Below, piece after piece: positions 35,743 through 44,177 of a DNA stretch of 64,000 bases. The position numbers and the translations under genes were made by a program. This DNA is from Acidovorax sp. CCYZU-2555 (GTDB lineage Bacteria; Pseudomonadota; Gammaproteobacteria; Burkholderiales; Burkholderiaceae_C): positions 1 to 64,000 of the forward strand of contig NZ_JAHCDD010000022.1 in the NCBI RefSeq assembly GCF_018413525.1, read 5' to 3'. Under the pieces are notes generated by a model. That model was not told the origin of the DNA. It worked only from the letters and a program-made list of their open reading frames with translations, and searched no databases. Each line of letters opens with the position of its first letter. Position 1 is the stretch's first letter.

Positions 35743-35761
35743 AATGAGAAAGATTCTCATT
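35743..35761. promoter_or_regulatory. Fur-box-like palindrome before sigma gene of cassette 4
   Basis: AATGAGAA-AGA-TTCTCATT, a perfect 8+8 inverted repeat, the best of the four. It is 12 bases upstream of the sigma ATG and overlaps a TAGAAT -10-like element (minus strand, 35759-35764). The remaining gap to 35959 shows only a small CGTTGG/CCAACG hairpin at 35802-35819. Confidence 0.85.
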
Positions 35762-35959
35762 CTAATGGAGCCGCCGAAATTGGTGGCAAAAGCTGTGCGG
35801 GCGTTGGCTGCGCCCAACGGTTGCGGCCTGGCCTTCTCTGTAGGCCAATTCTTACCAAACCGTCATGTGGAGTTCATCCCACGCGCGAGGACCGCTTCCT
35901 ATCATCGGCTCAAATCACCCTGGTGCGACATGCCTGCACTGTTTTGAGAAAGCCGAAAA

Positions 35960-37087
35960 ATGGTTCCCTCTTCCATCCCCGCGATGTCTTCCGCCAAGCT
36001 GTTGCGCCCCGGCGTGGCCGCGCTGCTCGTCAGCGCGCTGTTCGCCGCGCCCGCGTTCAGTCAACAGATCGCGGCCGTCAAGGTTGCATCCGTCAAGGTC
36101 GCTCCGGCAGCCTTGCGCCTGCTGGAGATCGCGCCCGTGCAGGCGCCTCAATCCAATCAATGGCTGTGGTCGCCCGCGCGCCTTGAATATCCTTCGGGTC
36201 AGCTCGACAGCGTGGCTTCGCCCGCCGCGGCGCGCATTACCGCCATCCATGTGCAGCCCGGCCAGGCCGTCAAGGCCGGCGCGCCGCTCGCCACCCTGGT
36301 GAGCGCCGATGCGCTGCGCATGCGCCATGAAGTCAGCGCGGCCCAACTCGCCGCCGAAACCAGCCGCGCTGAATTGCAGCGCCAGCAGGACATGGTCGCG
36401 CGCGGCGTGGGCACCGAGACCGAACTGCGCGTGGCCCAGGCCCGCAGCAAGGAAACCGCCCAGGAACTGGCGCGTGCGCGCGGCACCGCGGCCCTGCTGG
36501 GCTCGGACGGTGGCGATCGCATCGTGCTGCGCGCTCCGCATGCGGGCGTCGTTGCCCAGCACCAGGCGACCATGGGCCAGCAGGCCGAAGCCGGCGCCGT
36601 GCTGTTTGCCATCGGCAACCCGCAATCGCTGGGCGTGGTGGCCGAGGTGTTCGAAGCCGATCTGCCGCAGCTCAAGGCGGGCGTCGTCGCCCAGGTCGAA
36701 CTGTCGACGCAGTCGGCGCCGGTCGCCGCGCGCGTGCTGCAGGTGGGGGCCGTGGTGAATGCCGAATCGCGCCGTGCGCCTGTGCAGCTCGCGCTGACCG
36801 ACAAGGATCTGCCCCAGGGCCTGCGCGCCGGCATGCAGGCGCGCGTGGGCATTTCCATGGAGCGCTCGCCCGAAATGCGCGTGCCCATCGGCGCGGTGCT
36901 GATCCAGGGCGAAAACCGCAGTGTGGTGTTCGTGCAGACCGCCGAGCAGACCTTCGAGCCGCGCGTCGTGAAGTTGGGCTCGCCGGTACGCGGCTGGGTG
37001 CCCGTGATCTCTGGTCTCAAGAGCGGCGAGCGCATCGTGGTGCGCGGTGCGTTGCTGCTCGATGGCGCCGCGAGCCAGATGCTTTAA
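35960..37087 (+). CDS. RND efflux periplasmic adaptor (CzcB/CusB type)
   Basis: 375 residues: N-terminal signal/anchor (~13-35), a short biotinyl-lipoyl half (AARITAIHVQPGQAVKAGAPL), an alpha-hairpin with two coiled helices (~125-175: AAQLAAETSRAELQRQQDMV), the second lipoyl half (APHAGVVAQHQATMGQQAEAG) and a membrane-proximal beta-barrel domain (RVPIGAVLIQGENRSVVFV). It would bridge the RND pump and the outer-membrane channel encoded directly downstream. No His/Met-rich metal-binding extension is seen. First gene of the efflux operon. Confidence 0.9.
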   Translation: MVPSSIPAMSSAKLLRPGVAALLVSALFAAPAFSQQIAAVKVASVKVAPAALRLLEIAPVQAPQSNQWLWSPARLEYPSGQLDSVASPAAARITAIHVQPGQAVKAGAPLATLVSADALRMRHEVSAAQLAAETSRAELQRQQDMVARGVGTETELRVAQARSKETAQELARARGTAALLGSDGGDRIVLRAPHAGVVAQHQATMGQQAEAGAVLFAIGNPQSLGVVAEVFEADLPQLKAGVVAQVELSTQSAPVAARVLQVGAVVNAESRRAPVQLALTDKDLPQGLRAGMQARVGISMERSPEMRVPIGAVLIQGENRSVVFVQTAEQTFEPRVVKLGSPVRGWVPVISGLKSGERIVVRGALLLDGAASQML

Positions 37088-37102
37088 GGACCGGACCCGA
37101 GC

Positions 37103-40100
37103 ATGTTGCGCGCATTGATTAATTTCGCCGTCCATCGGCGGCTGGTGGTGCTGTGCGCCACCATTTTTATCGCCATCTACGGCGTCTATTCGTACCTGCA
37201 CACCGCCATTGAAGCCTATCCCGACGTGACCAACGTCCAGGTGGGCATCATTGCGCAGGCGCCAGGCCTGGCACCCGAGGAAGTCGAACGCCAGATCACC
37301 CAGCCGCTGGAGCGCCAGCTCAACGGCACGCCGGGTCTGGTGTCGCTGCGTTCGGAAAGCTATTTCGGCCTGTCGATGGTCAACATGGTCTTCGACGACC
37401 ATGCGAACAGCTTCACCGCGCGCGCCGAAGTCGCGCAGCGCCTGCCCCAGGCCGATCTGCCCGCGGGCGTGACGCCCGAAATGGCGCCCGACTACACGCC
37501 GCTGGGCAAGATCTATTACTACCGCCTCAAGAGCGACCGCCACACGCTGGACCAACTGCGCACCGAGCAGGAATGGAATATCGTGCGCACGCTCAAGCAG
37601 GTGCAGGGCGTGGCCGATGTGGTGAGCATCGGCGGCTTCGTCAAGGAGTACCACATCGAAGTGGACCCGGACAAGCTGTATCGCCTGGGACTGTCGCTGG
37701 CCGACGTGACCGAAGCCATAGAGAAGTCGAACCGCAACGTCGGTGGCGGCCTGCTGCGCCGTGGTGAACAGTCGTTCATCATCCGCGGCATCGGTCTGCT
37801 GCGCTCGCCGCAGGAAATCAAGGAAGTGGTGGTGCAGCTGCGCGGCGGCGCGCCCATCACCATCGGCGATGTCGCCAGCGTGATCCAGTCGCATACGCCG
37901 CGCCAGGGCTCGGTGGGCATGGACGACGAAAACGACGTGGTGCAGGGCGTGGTGCTGCTCAAGCGCGGCGAGAACCCTTCGCTGGTGCTCGACGGTCTGC
38001 ATGAAAAAGTGAAGCTGCTCAACGGCGGCCTGCTGCCCGAAGGCATGCAGATGGAAGTCACCTACGACCGTTCCGACCTCGTGGGCCATACGCTGGCCAC
38101 GGTGCAGCACAACCTGCTGTTCGGCGCGAGCCTGATCGTCGGCGTGCTGTGGCTGGTGCTGCGCAGCCTGCGCGGCTCGCTGATCGTCGCCACGGTGATT
38201 CCTCTGTCGCTGCTCGTGGCCTTCATCGGCCTGCACTGGCTGGGCATGCCCGCCAACCTGATTTCCATGGGGGCCATCGACTTCGGCATCATGGTCGACG
38301 GGGCGGTGGTGCTGGCGGAGAACATCATTCGCAACGCGCGGCTGCGCAAGCCCGAGAACCAGCGCGAGATGCGCGCGGTGATCATCGAGTCGACGATTGC
38401 CGTCGCCAAGCCCACGCTGTTCGCGATGGCCATCGTGATCGCGGCGTTGATTCCCGTGTTCTCGCTGCAGAGCATCGAAGGCCGGATCTTCCGTCCGCTG
38501 GCCATGACCTACAGCTTTGCGCTGCTCGGCGCGCTGGTGTTCGCCCTGGGCCTGGTGCCAGCGCTGTGCGCGCTGCTGCTCAAGCCCAAGCATGTGATGA
38601 AGCCCGAGCCTGAAGTGTTCGAGCGCATGGACCATGGCTACCAGCACTGGATCGGCCGCACGCTGGACCGCATCGCGCGTCAGCGCATGGTGGTCTGCGG
38701 TGCCATCGTGATCCTGGTGGTCGCGGGCCTGTCGGCGACCAAGCTGGGAACCGAGTTCCTGCCGCAGCTCGATGAAGGCGATGCCTACGTGCTGGTGCAG
38801 ATGCCGCCGTCGATCTCGCTCGAGAAGGGCCAGGAAGTGCTGGCCGAAGTGCGCCATATCCTGCGCCAGTTCCCCGAAGTGACTTCGGTCAGCACGGAGC
38901 AGGGCCGTCCGGAGTCGGGCACCGACAACGAAACCTTGAACATGGCCAAGGCGCTGATCCGCCTCAAGCCGCTGAAAGATTGGCGCAAGGACCTGACCAA
39001 GCCCGACCTGATCGAGCAGATGCGCAACGAGCTGGGCGTGATTCCCGGCGTGGCGTTCAACTTCTCGCAGCCCATTCGCGACAGCGTCGAGGAATCGACT
39101 TCGGGCGCGCGCGGCCAGGTGGTGCTCAAGGTGTTCGGTCCCGAGATCGATCAGCTGCGCGCCATCCTGATGCAGACCATGGAGCAGGTGCGCCCCATCG
39201 AAGGCGTGGTGGATCTGGACCTGTACCGCGATGCGCCCGCACCGCAGCTGCACGTCGAGTTCGACCGCAACGCGCTGGCCCGCCAGGGCATTGCGATGGA
39301 AACCGCGCAGAAGACGCTCGAAATGGCGCTGGCCGGTGAACTCGCGACCACGCTGTGGGAAGGCGAGCACCCGGTGCCGGTGCGCGTGCGCCTGCCGTAC
39401 GTGAACCGCATGGACGAAGCCACGATGCGCGATATCGCTATTCCCACGGCCCAGGGCGGTTCGGTGCCGCTGCATTCGGTCGGCAAGATCAGCGTGAAGA
39501 TCGGCAATGCGTCCATCTTCCGTGAGAACAACAGCCGCTACATGGCACTGAAGTTCAACGTCGAAGGCCGTGACATCGGCTCGGTGGTCAAGGACACGCT
39601 GGCCGCGTTCAAGGCCAACGTCCAGGTGCCCGCGGGCTACCAGGCCGTCTGGGGCGGCGAGTGGGAAAACCAGCAGCGCGCCTCGCGTCGCCTGCAGGTG
39701 GTCGTGCCGCTGTCGCTGCTGATCGTCTTCGGTCTGTTGTTCGGCGCGCTGGGCCAGGCGCGCAGCTCGGCGGTGATTTTGCTGTGCGCTCCGTTCGCGA
39801 TGGTCGGCGGCATTGCCGCGCTGCACCTCACGGGCATCGAGCTGTCGATCAGCGCCGCCATCGGCTTCATCGCCTTGCTGGGCCAGGTCGCCCTGGTCGG
39901 CTTGCTGGTGGTGTCGGCGGTCGAGACGCTGCGCCGCGAAGGCATGCCGTTGCGCGAGGCGCTCATACAGGGCACGGCCGAACGCATGCGCTCCGTGCTG
40001 CTGGTCGCCACGCTCGCGCTGCTGGGCCTGCTGCCCATGGCCTTGTCGACTGGCGTGGGCAGTGAAACCCAGCGTCCCTTTGCTTCGGTGATCGTCGGCG

Positions 40101-40207
40101 GCATGCTGGTGCTGCCCGTGGTTGCGCTCGTACTGTTGCCCGTGCTTTATGCCTGGCTCGGCCCCAAGACCTTGAAGAAACCGGATGAGTTGGATGAAAG
40201 CCATTAA
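37103..40207 (+). CDS. Heavy-metal-efflux-type RND pump (CzcA/CusA family)
   Basis: 1034 residues with the 12-helix RND layout (helix 1 at ~13-30, helices 2-6 from ~335, helix 7 at ~530, helices 8-12 from ~860) and two large periplasmic loops. It belongs to the heavy-metal-efflux subfamily: YPDVTNVQVGIIAQAPGLAPEEVE near the start and helix-4 motif DFGIMVDGAVVLAENIIRN. The two Asp and the Glu of this motif are those linked to divalent-cation transport in CzcA, in contrast to the Cu/Ag subgroup; the exact metal cannot be read. 15 bases after the adaptor, and overlapping the outer-membrane gene by 23 bases. Confidence 0.93.
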   Translation: MLRALINFAVHRRLVVLCATIFIAIYGVYSYLHTAIEAYPDVTNVQVGIIAQAPGLAPEEVERQITQPLERQLNGTPGLVSLRSESYFGLSMVNMVFDDHANSFTARAEVAQRLPQADLPAGVTPEMAPDYTPLGKIYYYRLKSDRHTLDQLRTEQEWNIVRTLKQVQGVADVVSIGGFVKEYHIEVDPDKLYRLGLSLADVTEAIEKSNRNVGGGLLRRGEQSFIIRGIGLLRSPQEIKEVVVQLRGGAPITIGDVASVIQSHTPRQGSVGMDDENDVVQGVVLLKRGENPSLVLDGLHEKVKLLNGGLLPEGMQMEVTYDRSDLVGHTLATVQHNLLFGASLIVGVLWLVLRSLRGSLIVATVIPLSLLVAFIGLHWLGMPANLISMGAIDFGIMVDGAVVLAENIIRNARLRKPENQREMRAVIIESTIAVAKPTLFAMAIVIAALIPVFSLQSIEGRIFRPLAMTYSFALLGALVFALGLVPALCALLLKPKHVMKPEPEVFERMDHGYQHWIGRTLDRIARQRMVVCGAIVILVVAGLSATKLGTEFLPQLDEGDAYVLVQMPPSISLEKGQEVLAEVRHILRQFPEVTSVSTEQGRPESGTDNETLNMAKALIRLKPLKDWRKDLTKPDLIEQMRNELGVIPGVAFNFSQPIRDSVEESTSGARGQVVLKVFGPEIDQLRAILMQTMEQVRPIEGVVDLDLYRDAPAPQLHVEFDRNALARQGIAMETAQKTLEMALAGELATTLWEGEHPVPVRVRLPYVNRMDEATMRDIAIPTAQGGSVPLHSVGKISVKIGNASIFRENNSRYMALKFNVEGRDIGSVVKDTLAAFKANVQVPAGYQAVWGGEWENQQRASRRLQVVVPLSLLIVFGLLFGALGQARSSAVILLCAPFAMVGGIAALHLTGIELSISAAIGFIALLGQVALVGLLVVSAVETLRREGMPLREALIQGTAERMRSVLLVATLALLGLLPMALSTGVGSETQRPFASVIVGGMLVLPVVALVLLPVLYAWLGPKTLKKPDELDESH

Positions 40208-41513
40208 ATCTATAGCGGCCGCCGTGGCCCTCGTGAGCGCGGGCGCCTGCCTGGCCGCGTCGCCGGCGCAGACCTCCGCATCCGTTGCTGCCGCGCCCGC
40301 CGCGGTCAGCGCTTCCCAACTGCCGGCGTCGCTGGGCCTGGTCGAGTACCTGGCGCTGGTGCGCAGCCTGCACCCGACGCTGCGCGCCATGCCCTTGCGC
40401 CAGCGCATGGAGCAGGCCGACGTGCAGACCGCGGGCACCTGGGCCAATCCCACGGCGCACTACGGTCGCAAGCCTGAAGAGAAAGAATGGGGCGTGGAGC
40501 AATCCCTGCCCATCTTCGGCCAGATCGGCATGCGCACCGAAGCCGCCAAGCTCGCGGCCGCGACCGCCGAAGCCGAGCGCGCGGCGCAGGTGCAAGAGAT
40601 CATGAGCCAGGCGGCCCAGCGTTTCGCGCAGCTGCTGCTGGACCAGGAAAAGCTCAACGCCAAGCAGCAGGCCATGGCCCAGCTGGAGCAGGCCGCCAAG
40701 GTGGTGCAGGGCCAGATCCAGCTCGGCGGGCGCAGCCGCTACGACGGCGCGCGCGTCGAACTGCAGCGCGCCCAGATGCAGGTGCAGCTCGAGCAGCAGG
40801 AAGCCCAGACGCTGGCCGCGCGCGCCGCGCTGGCAGAACTGCTGGCGCTGCCGAACTGGACGCCCGAGGCCGTGGGCAGCCTGCTGCCCGCCAAGGTCGC
40901 TGCGCAGGAGCCGACATTCGACGCCATGTGGCTGCAGGCGCAGGAGCGGCTCGCGCCGCTGCAGGCCGCGCATGCCAAGGTGGTGCAGGCCGAGCAGTTC
41001 ACGCGCCAGCAGGCGCGCGAAGCCCTGCCCACGCCTACCGTGGGCGTGACGCGGGTGCGCGGCCGCCAGGAGACGTATGGCTATAACCAAGTCGGCATCT
41101 CGATCGAGCTGCCGCTGTTCGATCGCAAGCAGGGCCCGATCGAGCGCGCCCGGCTGGAGCACGCGCAGGCGCTGCTTGAGGAAGACGCCGCGCAGCAGCT
41201 GGCCCGCCAGCAGCTGCAGCAGGCGCTGCGCCAGCGCAATCTGCTGCGCAAGTCGCTCACGAGCTTCGAGTCGCGCGGTCTGACGCAGCTCGCACCGCTG
41301 CGCCAGATGGCGCAGGACGCCTACCGCCTGGGCCAAAGCTCCATTCTGGAATGGCTGGACGCGATGGATTCGGTCTCCACGCACCAGCAGGAATACCTCG
41401 ATCTGACGCTGCAGGCATGGCAGGCCGAATGGGCGCTCAATGCCGCGCGCGGCCAGTTGCCACTGGCTGATGGGGTCGTGGGCAATGGCTGCGTTGCGCC
41501 CGGCTGTTTATAG
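40185..41513 (+). CDS. TolC-family outer-membrane efflux protein (CzcC/CusC type)
   Basis: 442 residues with signal peptide (MKAIKSIAAAVALVSAGACLAAS) and two TolC-type repeats of long amphipathic helices (~85-200 and ~290-430; AEAERAAQVQEIMSQAAQRF, ARQQLQQALRQRNLLRKSL). It completes the three-part metal-efflux complex. The start codon is the ATG at 40185 or at 40194, both inside the pump gene's end. Confidence 0.9.
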   Translation: MSWMKAIKSIAAAVALVSAGACLAASPAQTSASVAAAPAAVSASQLPASLGLVEYLALVRSLHPTLRAMPLRQRMEQADVQTAGTWANPTAHYGRKPEEKEWGVEQSLPIFGQIGMRTEAAKLAAATAEAERAAQVQEIMSQAAQRFAQLLLDQEKLNAKQQAMAQLEQAAKVVQGQIQLGGRSRYDGARVELQRAQMQVQLEQQEAQTLAARAALAELLALPNWTPEAVGSLLPAKVAAQEPTFDAMWLQAQERLAPLQAAHAKVVQAEQFTRQQAREALPTPTVGVTRVRGRQETYGYNQVGISIELPLFDRKQGPIERARLEHAQALLEEDAAQQLARQQLQQALRQRNLLRKSLTSFESRGLTQLAPLRQMAQDAYRLGQSSILEWLDAMDSVSTHQQEYLDLTLQAWQAEWALNAARGQLPLADGVVGNGCVAPGCL

Positions 41514-41546
41514 TTCGGGGATTTGCTCCTGACCGCACCCCAGCCC

Positions 41547-42239
41547 ATGCCGCGCTTTCTCATCATCGAAGACGACACCCAGAACGCCCGCTTTCTGGCC
41601 GAAGGCATGCGTGAACTGCAAGCCGAAGTCTGCGTCTGCCCCGACGGGGTGCAGGGGCTGACCCAGGCCGTGACGGGCCACTGGGATGCGATCGTGCTCG
41701 ATCGCATGCTGCCCGACGGTTTCGACGGCATCAAGATCCTGCAGGCGCTGCGCGGCATGGGCAACACCACGCCCGTGCTGGTGCTCAGCGCGCTGTCGGC
41801 GACCGACGAGCGCGTGCGCTGCCTCAAGGCCGGCTGCGACGACTACCTGACCAAGCCGTTCGCGTTCTCCGAACTCCAGGCGCGGATCGAAGCGCTGCTG
41901 CGCCGCGTGCAATCGACCGCGCCCGTGCCCGTGCTCGAAGTAGGCGATCTGCGGCTCGATCTGCTGAGCCGCCATGCCGAACGCGGCGGGCGCACGCTGC
42001 AACTGCAGCCGCGCGAGTTTCGCCTGCTGGCTTTCCTGGCGCGCCATGTCGACCACACCGTCACGCGCACCATGCTGCTGGAGTCGGTCTGGGATTACCG
42101 CTTCGATCCGCAGACCAATGTGATCGACGTGCACATCAGCCGGCTGCGCAACAAGGTCGACAAAGGCTTCGAGCAGCCGCTGATCCACACCGTGCGCGGC
42201 GTGGGCTATTGCCTCTCGACCCAGACACCCGGGCTATGA
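41547..42239 (+). CDS. OmpR/PhoB-family response regulator (metal-response type)
   Basis: 230 residues: receiver domain with acidic pocket EDD at 8-10, phospho-acceptor Asp52 (IVLDRML) and Lys in TKPF; winged-helix DNA-binding domain with RTLQLQPREFRLLAFLARH and VIDVHISRLRNKVDKGFE. By position downstream of the pump and upstream of the kinase it should control the efflux operon. The ATG at 41547 begins the receiver domain; the stop overlaps the kinase start (ATGA). Confidence 0.92.
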   Translation: MPRFLIIEDDTQNARFLAEGMRELQAEVCVCPDGVQGLTQAVTGHWDAIVLDRMLPDGFDGIKILQALRGMGNTTPVLVLSALSATDERVRCLKAGCDDYLTKPFAFSELQARIEALLRRVQSTAPVPVLEVGDLRLDLLSRHAERGGRTLQLQPREFRLLAFLARHVDHTVTRTMLLESVWDYRFDPQTNVIDVHISRLRNKVDKGFEQPLIHTVRGVGYCLSTQTPGL

Positions 42240-43624
42240 GCCTGATGAACGCGGCCAGGCGTCCCTGGAGTTCCATTGCCTTTCGTCTGGCGCTGAGCTA
42301 CGGCGGCCTGCTGCTGCTGACGCTGGTGGTGGTGCTGACCATCTTCTATGTGCAGATGGTCAGCGTGTTCAGCCAGCGCATGGACCGTGAAGCCAAGATG
42401 GATTTGCAGCGCCTGGAGCAGCATGCGCTGCATTACGGCGAAGAGTCGCTGTCCAACGAAATCAGCCGCCTGCTCAGCGACGGCGTCGACAGCCAGACGG
42501 AAATCGCCATCCTCACCGATCGCGACGGAAACGTACTCATAGGCAATGCGCGCGTGCTGCGCGATCGCCGCATGAGCACTTTCGGCCTGCGCGAGCTGCC
42601 GCTAGAACGCTATGGCCGCAGAATGACGGGGCGCGTGGCGGTGTCGCAATTGCCCAGCGGCAATCTGCTGGTGGTCGGCAGCGACATGGATGCGCTGCAG
42701 GACATAGAGCAACGTTTCATGAACGCCAGCCTGACCGCGGCGGTGATCGTCGTGATCCTGGCGATCTGGGGCAGCATAGGTTTCGGGCGGCTGGTCGATG
42801 ACCGCGCGGCCAGCATACGTCACACCATGCTGCAGGTCGCGAACGGCGATCTGGGCCAGCGCATTCCATTGTCCGACGACGAAGACGAGTTCACCCGCCT
42901 GGGCCGCGACATCAACAAGATGCTCGACCAGATCGAGCTGCTGATGGACGGCGTGCGCCATGTCTCCAACACCATTGCCCACAACCTGCGCACGCCGCTC
43001 ACCAGAGTGCTGCTGCAGCTGCGCAGCGCGCGCCATCTGGACGGCAATGAACAGCAGCGCCTGCTCGAACACCTGGAGCAGGAAGTGCAGGCCCTGGGCA
43101 CGGTGTTCGACAAGCTGCTGCAGATTGCCGAACTCGAATCGGGCATGCGCCGCCAGGAGTTCGGCGTGGTCGACATGCAGGGCCTGCTGGCCGACATTGC
43201 CGATCTCTACGCGCCGGTTGCCGAGGAAACGGGCTCCCATCTCGAAGTCGTGGTCGAGGGCCATCCGTGCGCGCTGGCCGATGCCGATCTGCTGGCCAAT
43301 GCGCTCGCCAACCTGGTCGAGAACGCGCTCAAGTACGCGTGCCAGCAGGACGGCGGCCACTTGCGCATCACGGCCCGGCAGGACGGCGACATGATTGATC
43401 TGCGCCTGCAGGACAACGGCCCGGGCGTGCCCGCGGAGCGGCTGCCGCACATCACCGACCGCTTCTACCGCGCCCACGAGCGCCAGCCCGGCCACGGCCT
43501 GGGACTGTCGAGCGTGCAGGCGATCGTGCAATTGCACAACGGCAGCTTGCACTTCACCAATCTCACACCGGGTTTTGAAGTGCAGCTGCGCCTGCCGGCC
43601 GTGCCCGGCGTGGAGCGCGCCTAG
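42236..43624 (+). CDS. Sensor histidine kinase of the metal-efflux operon
   Basis: 462 residues: membrane helices at ~22-43 and ~165-185 enclosing a periplasmic sensor of ~120 residues, a HAMP-like linker (IRHTMLQVANGDLGQRIPL), a HisKA domain with phospho-acceptor His249 in AHNLRTPL (rather than the common HELRTP) and an ATPase domain (NLVENALKYA, DNGPGVP, HGLGLSSVQAIV). It pairs with the preceding regulator. The signal is unknown; metal sensing is inferred from the pump. Confidence 0.92.
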   Translation: MSLMNAARRPWSSIAFRLALSYGGLLLLTLVVVLTIFYVQMVSVFSQRMDREAKMDLQRLEQHALHYGEESLSNEISRLLSDGVDSQTEIAILTDRDGNVLIGNARVLRDRRMSTFGLRELPLERYGRRMTGRVAVSQLPSGNLLVVGSDMDALQDIEQRFMNASLTAAVIVVILAIWGSIGFGRLVDDRAASIRHTMLQVANGDLGQRIPLSDDEDEFTRLGRDINKMLDQIELLMDGVRHVSNTIAHNLRTPLTRVLLQLRSARHLDGNEQQRLLEHLEQEVQALGTVFDKLLQIAELESGMRRQEFGVVDMQGLLADIADLYAPVAEETGSHLEVVVEGHPCALADADLLANALANLVENALKYACQQDGGHLRITARQDGDMIDLRLQDNGPGVPAERLPHITDRFYRAHERQPGHGLGLSSVQAIVQLHNGSLHFTNLTPGFEVQLRLPAVPGVERA

Positions 43625-43627
43625 GAC

Positions 43628-43972
43628 TCAGGTCCGCAGCGTGCGCCGCGTGCTGAAAAAGGCGGCCACGCGCGCGCGCCAGTCCGGGCTCGCCGGCTCG
43701 GCCAGGGGCGCGGGCGCCGGGCTGCAGCGCAGCTGGGCCGGGCCGCCCAGCGCCATGATTTGCAGCCGCAGCGGCGCGGGGGCGCGCCAGCTCTGGCCGG
43801 CCTGCAGCCGCAGTTGCAGCCCGGCCATGGCCTCGATGCCGGCCAGCGCCGACGTGTTCAGCTGCAGCGTGCCGCTGGCACAGAACAGTTCATCACCCGC
43901 GGCAAAAGCGCGGGTCAGGGTCTGGCCGCAGGCCAGTGGCGCAAGGGCAGGAGCGGGGGCGGAGTGTTGCAT
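43628..43972 (-). CDS. Small protein of unknown function, possibly DUF2917-like
   Basis: 114 residues, no signal peptide or membrane helix. A central beta-rich stretch (LTRAFAAGDELFCASGTLQL ... LQAGQSWRAPAPLRLQIMAL) is reminiscent of small cupin-like DUF2917 proteins, but I am not certain. The C-terminus is Arg-rich. It is divergent from a MocR regulator with repeated CTGTTC/GAACAG sites in between, so it may be that regulator's target. It converges with the sensor-kinase gene. Confidence 0.6.
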   Translation of the reverse strand: MQHSAPAPALAPLACGQTLTRAFAAGDELFCASGTLQLNTSALAGIEAMAGLQLRLQAGQSWRAPAPLRLQIMALGGPAQLRCSPAPAPLAEPASPDWRARVAAFFSTRRTLRT

Positions 43973-44085
43973 GCGAGGACTCGTTCGGTGTGCTGTTTCG
44001 GTGCTGCAAGCGTAAGTCCGTCGCTGTTTGCATAACAGACACAGCAGCCGGCCTTGTCGACCGCAGCAGCGCAGCTTGTGCTCGT

Positions 44086-44139
44086 CTGTTCTGGTCGGTC
44101 AAGACTGAATCTGTATCTGTTCCAGAACAGCCGGAACAG
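44086..44139. promoter_or_regulatory. Cluster of CTGTTC/GAACAG half-sites (probable MocR operator)
   Basis: CTGTTC at 44086-44091 and 44117-44122; GAACAG at 44125-44130 and 44134-44139. The pair CTGTTC-CA-GAACAG (44117-44130) is a tight palindrome, and CTGTTCTGG (44086-44094) mirrors CCAGAACAG (44122-44130). The cluster lies between the divergent small gene and the regulator. Confidence 0.55.
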
Positions 44140-44177
44140 GCATGATGCAATGCCTGAGCTCTCTTGTTCCATGCCCC

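Noticed and set aside
7663-35761. The iron region as an integrated mobile island
   Set aside because: No integrase, transposase, tRNA-associated direct repeat or sharp composition change was seen; the tRNA-Val lies outside and no duplicate of its 3' end was noticed.
35915-40453. 1512-codon open frame on the minus strand across the RND efflux genes
   Set aside because: It is antisense to three clearly recognisable genes. The protein is rich in His, Arg, Gln and Ala with no domain, as expected from GC-biased codons read backwards.
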